Source of the DNA: Candidatus Accumulibacter affinis
GTDB taxonomy: Bacteria > Pseudomonadota > Gammaproteobacteria > Burkholderiales > Rhodocyclaceae
DNA: 64,000 bases
Assembly (NCBI GenBank): GCA_016713625.1
Contig: JADJOT010000006.1
Coordinates: 1 to 64,000 of the forward strand
Reading direction: 5' to 3'
The first letter of the stretch is position 1. Each line of letters opens with the position of its first letter. The notes beneath the pieces are model-generated. The model was not told the DNA's origin and did no database searches. It worked only from the letters and a program-made list of their open reading frames with translations. Position numbers and translations under genes: made by a program. Positions 9,959-19,230 of the stretch are shown here, in pieces.

Positions 9959-10827
9959 GCGGCCCGCCCAGCTTCAAGGACGCGCAACAGGGCAGCGGTA
10001 TCCGAACGTCCCCAGCCCATCGCCATCAAGGCATTGAGTTGCTGACCGACCGACGCGGAAACCGGCATCGGCAGCCCGAGACGATGCGCCTCGGCGAGCA
10101 CCACCGCGTAGTCCTTGTGATGGAGGCGTGCCTCGACCCCGGCGGAAAAATCGCGGTCGACCATCCGCCCGCCCATCACTTCGAGCACGCGGCTGCCCGC
10201 CGAACCGCCGGCGAGAGCCTGCCTGACCCGCGCCGGGTCGGCACCGGCGGCGCGGCTCAGGTGCAAGGCTTCGGCGACAGCCTGAATCGCAGCCACCATC
10301 ACCATCTGATTACAGGCCTTGGCGACCTGCCCGGCGCCACTGTCACCGACATGCACGATCTTCTTGCCGAGAACTTCGAACAGCGGTCGCACACGCTCGA
10401 GCACCGCCGCCTTGCCGCCGACCATGATCGCCAGCGTCGCCGCGATGGCGCCCTGTTCGCCTCCGGAAACCGGCGCATCGAGCATCTCGACGCCGCCGCA
10501 AGCCAGTCGCTGCGCCAGCGAGCGCGCCATTTCAGGCGCGATGGTGCTCATGTCGACCAGGATCGATCCCGCGCCAAGGCCATCCTGCAGGCCATCGCCA
10601 GCGAACGTCACCTGCTCCACGTCGGCGCCAGCGGTGAGGTTGGTGAACACCACCTCGGCGCGGCGCGCGACTGCCGCCGCGCTGGCACAGGACACGGCAC
10701 CGGCGGCGCACAGCGGCTGGCTGGCCTCCGGCCGGCGCGCCCAGACCGCCAGCTGATGCCCGGCACGCAGCAGGTGCAGGGCCATCGGCCGCCCCATCGC
10801 GCCGAGGCCGATGAAGCCCAGCCGCAT
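9955..10827 (-). CDS. Beta-hydroxyacid dehydrogenase (tartronate semialdehyde reductase type)
   Basis: NAD(P)-dependent reductase of the GarR / 3-hydroxyisobutyrate dehydrogenase family. At 290 aa it has the normal length. The N-terminal Rossmann motif is MRLGFIGLGAMGRPMALHLL, the substrate-binding signature is LDAPVSGGEQGA (about residue 120), and the catalytic lysine region is GAGQVAKACNQMVM (about 170). The likely substrate is a small 2-hydroxy or 3-hydroxy acid such as tartronate semialdehyde. The start is internal to a longer open frame; the family motif fixes it at 10827. It lies directly downstream of a truncated paralogue, with which its start overlaps (TGATG). Confidence 0.9.
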   Translation of the reverse strand: MRLGFIGLGAMGRPMALHLLRAGHQLAVWARRPEASQPLCAAGAVSCASAAAVARRAEVVFTNLTAGADVEQVTFAGDGLQDGLGAGSILVDMSTIAPEMARSLAQRLACGGVEMLDAPVSGGEQGAIAATLAIMVGGKAAVLERVRPLFEVLGKKIVHVGDSGAGQVAKACNQMVMVAAIQAVAEALHLSRAAGADPARVRQALAGGSAGSRVLEVMGGRMVDRDFSAGVEARLHHKDYAVVLAEAHRLGLPMPVSASVGQQLNALMAMGWGRSDTAALLRVLEAGRAA

Positions 10828-11614
10828 CAGTTCTCTCCTCGCCGCCGGACAAACGTTCCAGCAGCTTGAGAATGGCGATCGAATCCTCTTCGCCCAGGCC
10901 GCAACCGACCATCGCGTTGTACATCTGCGCCGTCGCCGCCGACACCGGCAGGCACAACCCGAGTTCGTGCGCGCTCTGCATGACGATGTTCGTGTCTTTC
11001 TGATGCATCCACGACTTGAAACCCGGCTTGAAGTTGCGGTCGAGCATGCGCTGGCCGTGATTCTCGAGAATCTTCGAATAGGCGAAGCCGCCGAGCAGCG
11101 CTTCGCGCACCTTCGCCGGATCGACGCCACTCCTGGCTGCAAAGTTGAGGGCTTCGGCGACGGTCAGCACGCCAACCCCGGTGACGATCTGGTTAGCCGC
11201 CTTGGCCACCTGCCCGGCGCCGGCATCGCCGACATGCACGATGTTCTTGCCCATGCAGGCAAACGCTAGCCGGGCGATCTCGAAAGCAGCCGGGCTACCA
11301 CCGACCATGATCGACAGGGTGCCGGCAATCGCCCCCACCTCGCCACCGGAAACCGGTGCGTCGAGAAAACTGATCCCCTGGTCGAGCAGGCGAGCGGCAA
11401 TATCGCGCGCGGCAGCTGGCCGGATGGTGCTCATGTCCACCGCTACCTGGCCACTCCTGCCAGCGCTCGCCACTCCCTGTTCGCCAAGCAGCACCTGTTC
11501 GACGTCGGGGGCGTCGGCGACCATCGAGATCACCACATCGACTTCGCCGGCCACCCCGGCGGGACTGCCGGCGCTGCTCGCGCCGGCCTCGAGCAGGGCC
11601 GCATCGACTCGGCA
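10827..11614 (-). pseudogene. Beta-hydroxyacid dehydrogenase paralogue, 5' truncated
   Basis: Second member of the same family, about as related to its neighbour as ordinary paralogues. It retains VVISMVADAPDVEQVLLG, FLDAPVSGGEVGAIAGTL, the catalytic-lysine block GAGQVAKAANQIVTG and the C-terminal domain. The roughly 45-residue N-terminal Rossmann start (GFIGLGNMG type) is missing: upstream of about 11614 the frame loses all similarity and has no good start apart from a GTG at 11554. The C-terminal end needs a one-base shift near 10845 to use the expected TGA at 10827. Without the dinucleotide-binding loop it should be inactive. The break point faces the toxin-antitoxin locus, so an insertion or deletion there probably removed the 5' end. 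Confidence 0.75.
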
Positions 11615-11742
11615 CGCCGCGCCCAGGGGGGGAAGTAGCAGACCGATGACCCACTCTGGTGCCGCCAGACGATCAAGCTGCGAAGTTTATCCAGGTCGGC
11701 ACCCCATACCCAGACGAAAAGGTTTCCGATCCATAATCTGTC

Positions 11743-12093
11743 ATGAGCTGGACCGTTCTGTTTCACGATGCCTTCGCTGCCGAGTTTCGCGCATTGGCGG
11801 AGGCTTTGCAGGCGCGGGTGCCCCAACCTGGGGCCAATGGTTGAAAGGCCGCGAAGCACGCGAACATGAAGGAGTTGCGGTTCAATTGGCAAGGCGGCGT
11901 CTGGCGCATCGCGTTTGCCTTTGACCCCCAGCGGCAGGCCATTTTGCTGGTGGGCGGCGACAAGGGCAGTGCCGATCAACGGCGCTTTTATAAACGGCTC
12001 ATTGCGCAGGCGGATGGCCGCTTCGACGATCACCTCTCGACCCTGAACGCCAACGAAGGAAAGGCAGGACAGCATGGCAAGAAAACTCGATGA
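11743..12093 (+). pseudogene. HigB/Gp49-like toxin, eroded
   Basis: Remnant of a phage-derived Gp49-like (RelE/HigB superfamily) mRNA-cleaving toxin. It starts MSWTVLFHDAFAAEFRAL, exactly as in family members, but about 28 codons in the middle are lost and an in-frame TGA occurs at 11842. From 11866 the conserved second half is intact: MKELRFNWQGGVWRIAFAFD, ILLVGGDKGSADQRRFYKRL. A 75-residue product from the internal ATG would lack the N-terminal half of the fold. The end overlaps the start of the antitoxin gene, the usual toxin-first order of higBA loci. Likely a dead toxin. Confidence 0.75.
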
Positions 12094-12430
12094 TCTGCTG
12101 GCGCAGTTGCCTGCGCCACGGCAAGCCCGCATTGCGGCGCGCGCGCAGGAACTCGCCTCGTTGAAGGATTTGCGGCAAGCCGTCGAACAAACCCAAGCGG
12201 ACCTGGCCGCTGCGCTGGGCGTCGGTCAGGACACGATTTCACGCCTCGAAAAACGCAGCGACATGCTGCTTTCAACGCTGCGCCGCTACATTGAAAGCCT
12301 GGGCGGCAAACTGGAACTGGTTGCCCAGTTCCCGAATCGCCCACCAGTGATCATTGACCGGATTGGGGAAGTGGCGGCGCCGCAGCGGCGCGCCGCCAAA
12401 AGACCCCGCCTGCCCGGCGCTGCGGCCTGA
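12074..12430 (+). CDS. HigA-like antitoxin, XRE family
   Basis: 118-aa DNA-binding antitoxin. The helix-turn-helix spans about residues 39-62 (QTQADLAAALGVGQDTISRL), followed by the typical LSTLRRYIESLGGKLELVAQ. In this family the protein binds the toxin and represses the shared promoter. It is encoded immediately after, and overlaps by 20 bp, the eroded HigB-like gene. It appears intact, so it may survive as an orphan antitoxin or regulator after loss of toxin activity. Confidence 0.85.
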   Translation: MARKLDDLLAQLPAPRQARIAARAQELASLKDLRQAVEQTQADLAAALGVGQDTISRLEKRSDMLLSTLRRYIESLGGKLELVAQFPNRPPVIIDRIGEVAAPQRRAAKRPRLPGAAA

Positions 12431-12644
12431 GCATCGGGGCGCCGCTCACTCACCCCCGACTTCCGGGGTTACTGTGAAACTCGCGCAAGCGACTGACGAA
12501 TCTCTCCTCGCCCGCTTGTGGGCGAGCATACAAGTGGCCTGGGAGTGAAGTCCACGGCTTGTTCTCGTGCTTCAGTCGCGGTGTTCAGTCGGTTATCATG
12601 GGGTGCCTCGACCAGCGTCAAGGACACTTTACTCGAAAGCGAAC

Positions 12645-12815
12645 ATGGCACCTGATGACCCCTCAAGTTCCCCGTTGAGCGAACGCACGACCAGCGGACG
12701 GCGAACCAGCACACCTACTCTCGCGCCCGATGATGGCCTGTTCGAACTTCCCCGAATCGGTCCCCTGTGGCTCCGGGAAGAAATACAAGAAGTGTTGCGC
12801 CGCTGCGATCCCTGA
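12645..12815 (+). CDS. Small hypothetical ORF upstream of hsdM
   Basis: 56 codons ending 9 bp before the hsdM start. The N-terminal half is Ser/Thr/Pro-rich and the end is LPRIGPLWLREEIQEVLRRC, an amphipathic helix. The ribosome-binding site is weak. No known family recognised. Its tight spacing suggests a leader or small regulator co-transcribed with the restriction-modification genes, but it may be a chance ORF. Confidence 0.35.
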   Translation: MAPDDPSSSPLSERTTSGRRTSTPTLAPDDGLFELPRIGPLWLREEIQEVLRRCDP

Positions 12816-12824
12816 TCAACCGGA

Positions 12825-14660
12825 ATGAACCAGCAATCTCTCTCCGCCCTGATCTGGTCCGTCGCTGATCTGCTGCGTGGGGACTTCAAGCAATCCGAAT
12901 ATGGTCGGGTGATCCTGCCCTTTACCATCCTGCGACGGCTGGACTGTGTGTTGGCACCGACCAAGGCTGCGGTGCTGGCAGAGCACAAGGCAAAGACAGA
13001 AGCGGCTATGCCATTCGAAGCCTTTGTGCTGCGTCAGTCGTGCCAGACCTTCTACAACGTCGCACCCCTGGATCTGCTGGCGCTGATGGGCGATCAGGAC
13101 AACCTGCGGGCCAACCTGCACAGCTATGTCCAGGGCTTTGCCGAAGATGTACGCGACATCTTTGAACGCTTCGATTTCGCCAACACCGTCGAGCGGCTGC
13201 ACAAGGCCAACCTGCTCTATCTGGTCACTGAAAAGTTTGTCCACATCGATCTGCTGCCAAAGCACGTGGACAACGTCCAGATGGGACTGGTCTTCGAGGA
13301 GTTGATTCGCAAGTTTGCTGAAATCTCGAATGAAACCGCAGGGGAACACTTCACCCCACGCGAGGTGATCCGCCTGATGGTCAATCTGCTCTTCATCGAG
13401 GATGATGATGCCCTGACCAAACCTGGCACAGTTCGCACCATTTACGATCCCACCGCTGGCACGGGCGGCATGCTGTCGGTGGCCGGCGAACACCTGGCGG
13501 CGATCAATCCGAAGGCCCGGCTGACCATGTTCGGGCAGGAACTCAACGCCGAGTCCTACGCGATCTGCAAGGCCGACATGCTGATCAAGGGCCAGGACGT
13601 GCGCAACATCATCCTCGGCAATACACTCTCCGACGACGGCCTGCCCGGCAAGCGCTTCGACTACATGCTGTCCAATCCGCCCTTCGGCGTCGAGTGGAAG
13701 AAGGTCGAGAAGGAAATCCGCAAGGAAGCCGAGAGCCAGGGTTTTGCCGGCCGTTTCGGACCGGGTCTGCCGCGGGTGTCGGACGGATCGCTGTTGTTCC
13801 TGCTGCACCTGATTGCCAGGATGCGCCCAGCCGAACAGGGCGGAAGCCGCATCGGTATTGTGTTGAACGGTTCACCCTTGTTTACGGGTGGGGCGGGTTC
13901 AGGCGAGTCGGAGATTCGGCGCTACGTGCTGGAGAACGACCTCGTCGAAGCCATCGTCGCCCTGCCTACCGACATGTTCTACAACACCGGGATTTCAACC
14001 TACGTCTGGATACTGACCAATCGCAAGGTGGCGGATCGCCAGGGCTGGGTGCAACTCATCGACGCCTCTTCGTTCTGGCAGAAGATGAGGAAGAGCCTGG
14101 GCGCCAAACGGAAGGAACTGTCAGATCAGCACATCGCCGACATCACCCGGATGTTCGGTGATTTCCTCGAACTCGACCAGGCCATCGCTCTTGATGCCAA
14201 GGGCAAGGAAATCTCGCGTACTGCACTCTTTCCAGGCATAGCCAGACCCGAGGCACCCGAAGGTGGCAAGGTCAAAGTCGTACCACTCGCCAAGGTTTTC
14301 AGGAATGAGGAGTTTGGCTATCGCACGATCACGGTCGAGCGTCCCTTGCGGGATGCCCAAGGTAGAGTGGTGCTGGGTGAACGCGGCAAGCTGAAAGGCA
14401 AGCCACAACCGGATGCAAGTCTGCGTGATGCCGAGAACGTGCCACTCGCCGAGGACGTAACGGCCTATTTCAGGCGGGAAGTGCTGCCGCACGCGCAGGA
14501 TGCGTGGATCGATCACGAGAAGACCAGGGTCGGATACGAGATCCCATTCAATCGACATTTCTACGTTTTTGAGCCACCGCGAGACTTGGCTGACATTGAT
14601 GCTGACATCAAGCGCTCAACAGATCGGATCAAGGCAATGATCGAGGGGCTGGCAGGATGA
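12825..14660 (+). CDS. hsdM: Type I restriction-modification, methyltransferase subunit
   Basis: N6-adenine DNA methyltransferase subunit of a type I system, 611 aa. With HsdS it methylates the recognition sequence, and with HsdR it forms the nuclease complex. The SAM-binding motif DPTAGTGGML lies at residues 208-217 and the catalytic NPPF motif at 284-287. An N-terminal HsdM helical domain precedes them (LSALIWSVADLLRGDFKQSE). A C-terminal extension from about residue 470 goes beyond the core length of about 500, as in the subfamily paired with large HsdR proteins. The stop overlaps the hsdS start (ATGA), giving a translationally coupled operon. Intact. Confidence 0.95.
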   Translation: MNQQSLSALIWSVADLLRGDFKQSEYGRVILPFTILRRLDCVLAPTKAAVLAEHKAKTEAAMPFEAFVLRQSCQTFYNVAPLDLLALMGDQDNLRANLHSYVQGFAEDVRDIFERFDFANTVERLHKANLLYLVTEKFVHIDLLPKHVDNVQMGLVFEELIRKFAEISNETAGEHFTPREVIRLMVNLLFIEDDDALTKPGTVRTIYDPTAGTGGMLSVAGEHLAAINPKARLTMFGQELNAESYAICKADMLIKGQDVRNIILGNTLSDDGLPGKRFDYMLSNPPFGVEWKKVEKEIRKEAESQGFAGRFGPGLPRVSDGSLLFLLHLIARMRPAEQGGSRIGIVLNGSPLFTGGAGSGESEIRRYVLENDLVEAIVALPTDMFYNTGISTYVWILTNRKVADRQGWVQLIDASSFWQKMRKSLGAKRKELSDQHIADITRMFGDFLELDQAIALDAKGKEISRTALFPGIARPEAPEGGKVKVVPLAKVFRNEEFGYRTITVERPLRDAQGRVVLGERGKLKGKPQPDASLRDAENVPLAEDVTAYFRREVLPHAQDAWIDHEKTRVGYEIPFNRHFYVFEPPRDLADIDADIKRSTDRIKAMIEGLAG

Positions 14661-16030
14661 GTCTGCCTCGTTACGAGCAGTACAAAGACTCAGGAGTGGA
14701 ATGGCTGGGGGAAGTGCCAGCGCATTGGGATATTTACACATTAAAACAAATCGTCTCTCAACCAATCACCGACGGGCCGCATGAGACTCCTAATTTTCCT
14801 CATGAAGGCATACCATTTGTCTCCGCTGAAGCCGTGTCCTCAGGAAAAATCGACTTTACCAAGATCAGGGGATTTATTTCACAGGAAGACCATTTGCAGT
14901 ACTCAAAAAAATACCGACCGCAGATCGGTGACATTTACATGGTGAAATCAGGGGCAACGACAGGCGTTACAGCCATCGTTGAAACTGAGCAGGAGTTCAA
15001 TATTTGGTCACCATTGGCAGCTATCAGATGCTCTCATCGGGCTGTCCCTTTTTTTGTACTGAATTTCATCAGGTCGAGAAATTTCCAGGAAGCGGTGACC
15101 CTGAACTGGAGTTTTGGTACGCAGCAAAACATCGGGATGAAGGTCATCGAAAATCTCGCCGTGGCATTACCTCCTGTTGCTGAGCAAACCGCCATCGCAG
15201 CCTTCCTTGACCGCGAGACCGCCAAGATGGACGACTTGATAGCCGAGCAGCGGAACCTTATCGGGCTGCTCAAGGAGAAGCGCCAGGCGCTGATCTCGCA
15301 CGCGGTCACCAAGGGGCTTGATCCTGCCGCACCGATGAAGGATTCGGGGGTGGAATGGCTGGGTAAGGTGCCGAAGCATTGGGACGTTACTCGGCTCAAG
15401 TTTGTCGCCAAAGTTCAAACGGGGATAGCCAAAGGCAAGGACAACACTGGCAAGAAGACGATTGCGGTTCCGTATTTGCGAGTCGCCAACGTTCAAAACG
15501 GTTACTTGGCTCTCGACGATATTTCAACAATCGCAATTCCTGTTGAAGAGATGGCCCGTTATCGTCTTCAACAAGGTGATGTACTGATGAACGAAGGTGG
15601 CGATTTCGACAAACTTGGGCGCGGGCATGTTTGGAAATGTGCGATTGATAATTGCATTCATCAAAACCACGTCTTTGCTGTACGGCCAATCACTATTTGC
15701 TCTGAATGGCTAAACCAAATCACCAGTTCTGATTATGCCCAATTTTACTTTATGACGCGCGCAAAACAGAGCACCAATCTGGCATCCATATCTTCAACGA
15801 ACATCATGGAATTGCCTGTCGTTATACCTCTGGTTGTAGAGCAGCAGTCAATTTTGCACTTCCTCGACCACGAAACCACCAAAATTGACGACTTGGTAAC
15901 CGAAGCTGAAACCGCCACCATCCTTCTTCAGGAACGTCGCACTGCCCTGATCTCAGCGGCTGTCACTGGCAAGATCGACGTGCGCAACAGAGTGGCTGTA
16001 CAGCCTGCCCCTGAACTGGAAGTCGCGTGA
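14657..16030 (+). CDS. hsdS: Type I restriction-modification, specificity subunit
   Basis: DNA-recognition subunit, 457 aa, with two target recognition domains. Each half begins with nearly the same sequence (KDSGVEWLGEVPAHWD at about residue 11 and KDSGVEWLGKVPKHWD at about 227) and ends in a conserved helix (LLKEKRQALISHAVTKG and LLQERRTALISAAVTGK). The two variable regions between them read the two parts of a bipartite target. Base composition is more AT-rich within both recognition domains (about 14730-15170 and 15420-15880), as is usual for hsdS genes that exchange these domains. Overlaps hsdM before it and hsdR after it by 4 bp each. Confidence 0.95.
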   Translation: MSLPRYEQYKDSGVEWLGEVPAHWDIYTLKQIVSQPITDGPHETPNFPHEGIPFVSAEAVSSGKIDFTKIRGFISQEDHLQYSKKYRPQIGDIYMVKSGATTGVTAIVETEQEFNIWSPLAAIRCSHRAVPFFVLNFIRSRNFQEAVTLNWSFGTQQNIGMKVIENLAVALPPVAEQTAIAAFLDRETAKMDDLIAEQRNLIGLLKEKRQALISHAVTKGLDPAAPMKDSGVEWLGKVPKHWDVTRLKFVAKVQTGIAKGKDNTGKKTIAVPYLRVANVQNGYLALDDISTIAIPVEEMARYRLQQGDVLMNEGGDFDKLGRGHVWKCAIDNCIHQNHVFAVRPITICSEWLNQITSSDYAQFYFMTRAKQSTNLASISSTNIMELPVVIPLVVEQQSILHFLDHETTKIDDLVTEAETATILLQERRTALISAAVTGKIDVRNRVAVQPAPELEVA

Positions 16031-19000
16031 CCATCCTCCACACAGAGAAAGCCCTGGAAGATGAAATCTGTGCCGACCTGGCAGCCATCGGTTGGCGCTA
16101 CGACCCCACCGACAACAGCCGCTATGACCGAACGTTGGCACTTCTTCCTGATGATCTGATCGCCTGGGTAAAGGAGACTCAGCCACAGTCGTGGCTGTCC
16201 ATCGAGAAATCGCACTCTGCCAATGCTGGCAAGGTGATGCTGGAGCGACTGAGAAAAACCCTGAATGACCACGGCACCCTGCACGTCCTGCGGCACGGCT
16301 TCGAGATGCTGGGTCTCAGGAAACCGATCTCGGTGGCCCAGTTCAAGCCAGCGCTGGCGATGAATCCTGACTTGCAAGCGAAGTATGCCGCCAACCGACT
16401 ACGCGTGGTTCGGCAGGTGCGTTACTCGCTCTTCAACGAAAACTGCATCGACCTGACCCTGTTTCTCAACGGCCTGCCAATGGCCACCACCGAGATCAAG
16501 ACCGACTACACACAGGCAGTCGAGAACGCGGTCTATCAGTACAAGAAGGATCGCCAGCCCAAGGTTCACGGCAAGAACGATCCCGAACCCCTGCTCGCCT
16601 TCCCGCAAGGGGCGCTGGTGCACTTCGCGCTGAGCAATTCCGAAGTCCAGATGACCACCAGGCTTGCTGGCTTCGACACCGTGTTCCTGCCCTTCAATCA
16701 GGGCAACGACGGGGGTGCAGGCAATCCCCCAAATCCACTGGGCTATGCCACCGACTACCTGTGGAAGGAAGTCTGGGCACCCGATTCGTGGCTCGAAATC
16801 CTTGGGCGCTACCTGATCCCGAAACGCAACGACAAGAAACAACTCGTCAACACGATCTTCCCGCGCTACCAGCAACTCAGTGTCACCCGTGCCGTCCTTG
16901 CCGCTGTGCGCTGCGATGGCCCCGGCGACACCTACCTCATTCAGCATTCGGCAGGATCGGGCAAGACCAACTCGATTGCCTGGACCGCTCACTTCCTGGC
17001 GGACCTGCACGACGACAACAATCAGAAAGTCTTTCACACCGTGATCGTTGTTTCGGACCGCACCGTGATAGACCACCAGTTGCAGGAAGCGATCACTGAT
17101 TTCGAGCGTACTCAGGGTGTGGTGGCGATCATCAAGGGGGACGGTGAAAGCAAGAGCAAGGAGTTGGCACAGGCGCTGGCCAGCGGCAAGAAGATCATCG
17201 TGTGCACGCTGCAGACCTTCCCCTTTGCCCTGGCCAAGGTACGCGAATTGGCAGCCGCAGAAGGCAAGCGCTTTGCGGTGATCGCCGACGAAGCCCATTC
17301 TTCGCAGACCAACGAGACCGCTGCCAAACTCAGGCAGGTGCTCTCGGCGGCTGAAATCGCCGAGCTTGACGATGGGGGCGAGGTCAGTATCGAGGACACG
17401 CTGATCGCACAGATGGAAGCCAAGTCCGGTGGCAAAGGCATTACCTTCGTCGCCTTCACCGCCACGCCCAAGGACAAGACGCTGCAACTCTTCGGGACAC
17501 GACCCGATCCCTCCCGCGATCCAGCCCCAGACAACATCCCGCACGCCTTCCACGTTTACTCAATGCGCCAGGCCATCGAAGAGGGTTTCATCCTCGACGT
17601 GCTGCAGAATTACACCAGCTACAAGGTCGCCTTCAACCTGGCGCACGAAGGCAAGACGATCTCCGAGGTAGACAAGGCGGCTGCGCTGAGGGGAATCATG
17701 GGCTGGGTGCGCTTGCACGATTACAACATCGCTCAGCGCGTCGGTATCGTGGTAGAGCATTTCCGGAAGCACGTCGCCCACCTGCTCGGTGGCAATGCCA
17801 AGGCGATGGTCGTGACGGCAAGTCGCAAGGAAGCGGTGCGCTGGCAACTGGCGATGCGCAAATACATCCAGGAGAATGGCTACAAGATCAACACGCTGGT
17901 CGCCTTCTCAGGTGAGGTGATCGATCTCGATTCGGACCCTGAGCCGCTGAAAGAAACCAGCCAGAAGATGAACCCTGCCCTCAAGGGGCGTGGCATCCGC
18001 GAGGCGTTCAAGACGGGTGATTACGCAGTCCTGCTGGTGGCCAACAAGTTCCAGACCGGCTTCGATGAACCGCTGCTGTGCGGGATGTACGTCGACAAGA
18101 ACCTGGGCGGCATCCAGGCAGTACAGACGCTGACCCGCTTGAACCGATGCTATCCAGGCAAGGACACGACCTACGTGGTGGATTTCGTCAATGACCCCGC
18201 CGACATCCTGGCCGCCTTCAAGGTGTACTACAGCACGGCGGAACTCTCAGGGGTCACCGACCCGCACATCATCTATACCCTGCGGGCCAAGCTCGATACG
18301 CAGGCCCTCTACGACAGCTTCGAGGTGGAGCGCGTGGTGAAGGCGGCTGTGCTGGGCAAGAAGCAGTCCGAGATCGACCTCGCCCTCGTCCCGGTGGCTG
18401 ATCGCCTGCTGAAACGTTACCAGGCGGCACAGGGGGCACTGAAAGCCAGCAAGCAGGGGTCAGCAGAAGCAAATGCCGCGAAGAACGAGATCGACCTGCT
18501 GATCCTTTTCAAGCGCGACATCGGCACCTACTTCAGGCTCTACGCCTTCCTCTCGCAGATTTTCGACTACGGCAACAGCGACATCGAGAAGCGGGCGATC
18601 TTCTTCAAGCTCCTGCACCGATTGCTGGACTTTGGCAGGGATACCACGGGTGTCGATCTGTCGTCACTGGCGATGACGCACTACACGATCAAGGATCTCG
18701 GAACGAAGAAACTCACCCTCAACGACGGCAAGCCAGGCGAAAAGATCGCCCCGACCTCCGATCCTGGTTCTGGACAGGTGCACGACCCCGAGAAGGAAGC
18801 CCTGGACGCGATCATCGCCATGGTCAACGACCTCTTCGTGGGCGATCTCTCACCAGGCGACAAACTCGTCTACGTGAACAACGCCATCAAGGGAAAGCTC
18901 CTGGAGTGTGAAGTGCTGATCCAGCAGGCGGTGAACAACACCAAGGAGCAGTTCGCCAGTTCCCCCGATCTCGATGCACGGATTCTGGATGCGGTGATGG

Positions 19001-19131
19001 ATGCGCTGTCAGCGTTCTCGTCGATGAGCAAGCAGGCACTGGAGTCGGCCAGGATTCGGGCCGACCTCAAGGCAATCCTGCTCGGGCCGATCGGACTGTA
19101 CGAGGCGTTGAGAGCAAGGGGGATGATCTGA
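16027..19131 (+). CDS. hsdR: Type I restriction-modification, restriction subunit
   Basis: ATP-dependent translocase and endonuclease subunit, 1034 aa. It starts at a GTG overlapping the hsdS stop. The N-terminal nuclease domain carries TTEIKTDYTQA, with the PD-(D/E)xK-type E156-x-K158. The helicase core has Walker A SAGSGKT (K313), the DEAH box D421-E-A-H424 and motif III FTATPKD (about 480). Later blocks include VVTASRKEAVRW and the arginine-rich QTLTRLNRCYPGK. A C-terminal helical domain should bind the methylase. Full length for the family with no frame break, so this operon should be active. Confidence 0.95.
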   Translation: MTILHTEKALEDEICADLAAIGWRYDPTDNSRYDRTLALLPDDLIAWVKETQPQSWLSIEKSHSANAGKVMLERLRKTLNDHGTLHVLRHGFEMLGLRKPISVAQFKPALAMNPDLQAKYAANRLRVVRQVRYSLFNENCIDLTLFLNGLPMATTEIKTDYTQAVENAVYQYKKDRQPKVHGKNDPEPLLAFPQGALVHFALSNSEVQMTTRLAGFDTVFLPFNQGNDGGAGNPPNPLGYATDYLWKEVWAPDSWLEILGRYLIPKRNDKKQLVNTIFPRYQQLSVTRAVLAAVRCDGPGDTYLIQHSAGSGKTNSIAWTAHFLADLHDDNNQKVFHTVIVVSDRTVIDHQLQEAITDFERTQGVVAIIKGDGESKSKELAQALASGKKIIVCTLQTFPFALAKVRELAAAEGKRFAVIADEAHSSQTNETAAKLRQVLSAAEIAELDDGGEVSIEDTLIAQMEAKSGGKGITFVAFTATPKDKTLQLFGTRPDPSRDPAPDNIPHAFHVYSMRQAIEEGFILDVLQNYTSYKVAFNLAHEGKTISEVDKAAALRGIMGWVRLHDYNIAQRVGIVVEHFRKHVAHLLGGNAKAMVVTASRKEAVRWQLAMRKYIQENGYKINTLVAFSGEVIDLDSDPEPLKETSQKMNPALKGRGIREAFKTGDYAVLLVANKFQTGFDEPLLCGMYVDKNLGGIQAVQTLTRLNRCYPGKDTTYVVDFVNDPADILAAFKVYYSTAELSGVTDPHIIYTLRAKLDTQALYDSFEVERVVKAAVLGKKQSEIDLALVPVADRLLKRYQAAQGALKASKQGSAEANAAKNEIDLLILFKRDIGTYFRLYAFLSQIFDYGNSDIEKRAIFFKLLHRLLDFGRDTTGVDLSSLAMTHYTIKDLGTKKLTLNDGKPGEKIAPTSDPGSGQVHDPEKEALDAIIAMVNDLFVGDLSPGDKLVYVNNAIKGKLLECEVLIQQAVNNTKEQFASSPDLDARILDAVMDALSAFSSMSKQALESARIRADLKAILLGPIGLYEALRARGMI

Positions 19132-19230
19132 GCCCCGTTAAAGTGGCCGAACAAAATGCCGAACCCAGGAACGTCTAGCGGTATCGCCACGACGGATAGA
19201 CTTGTGCATTCGGATGAGGAGGAACAATCT

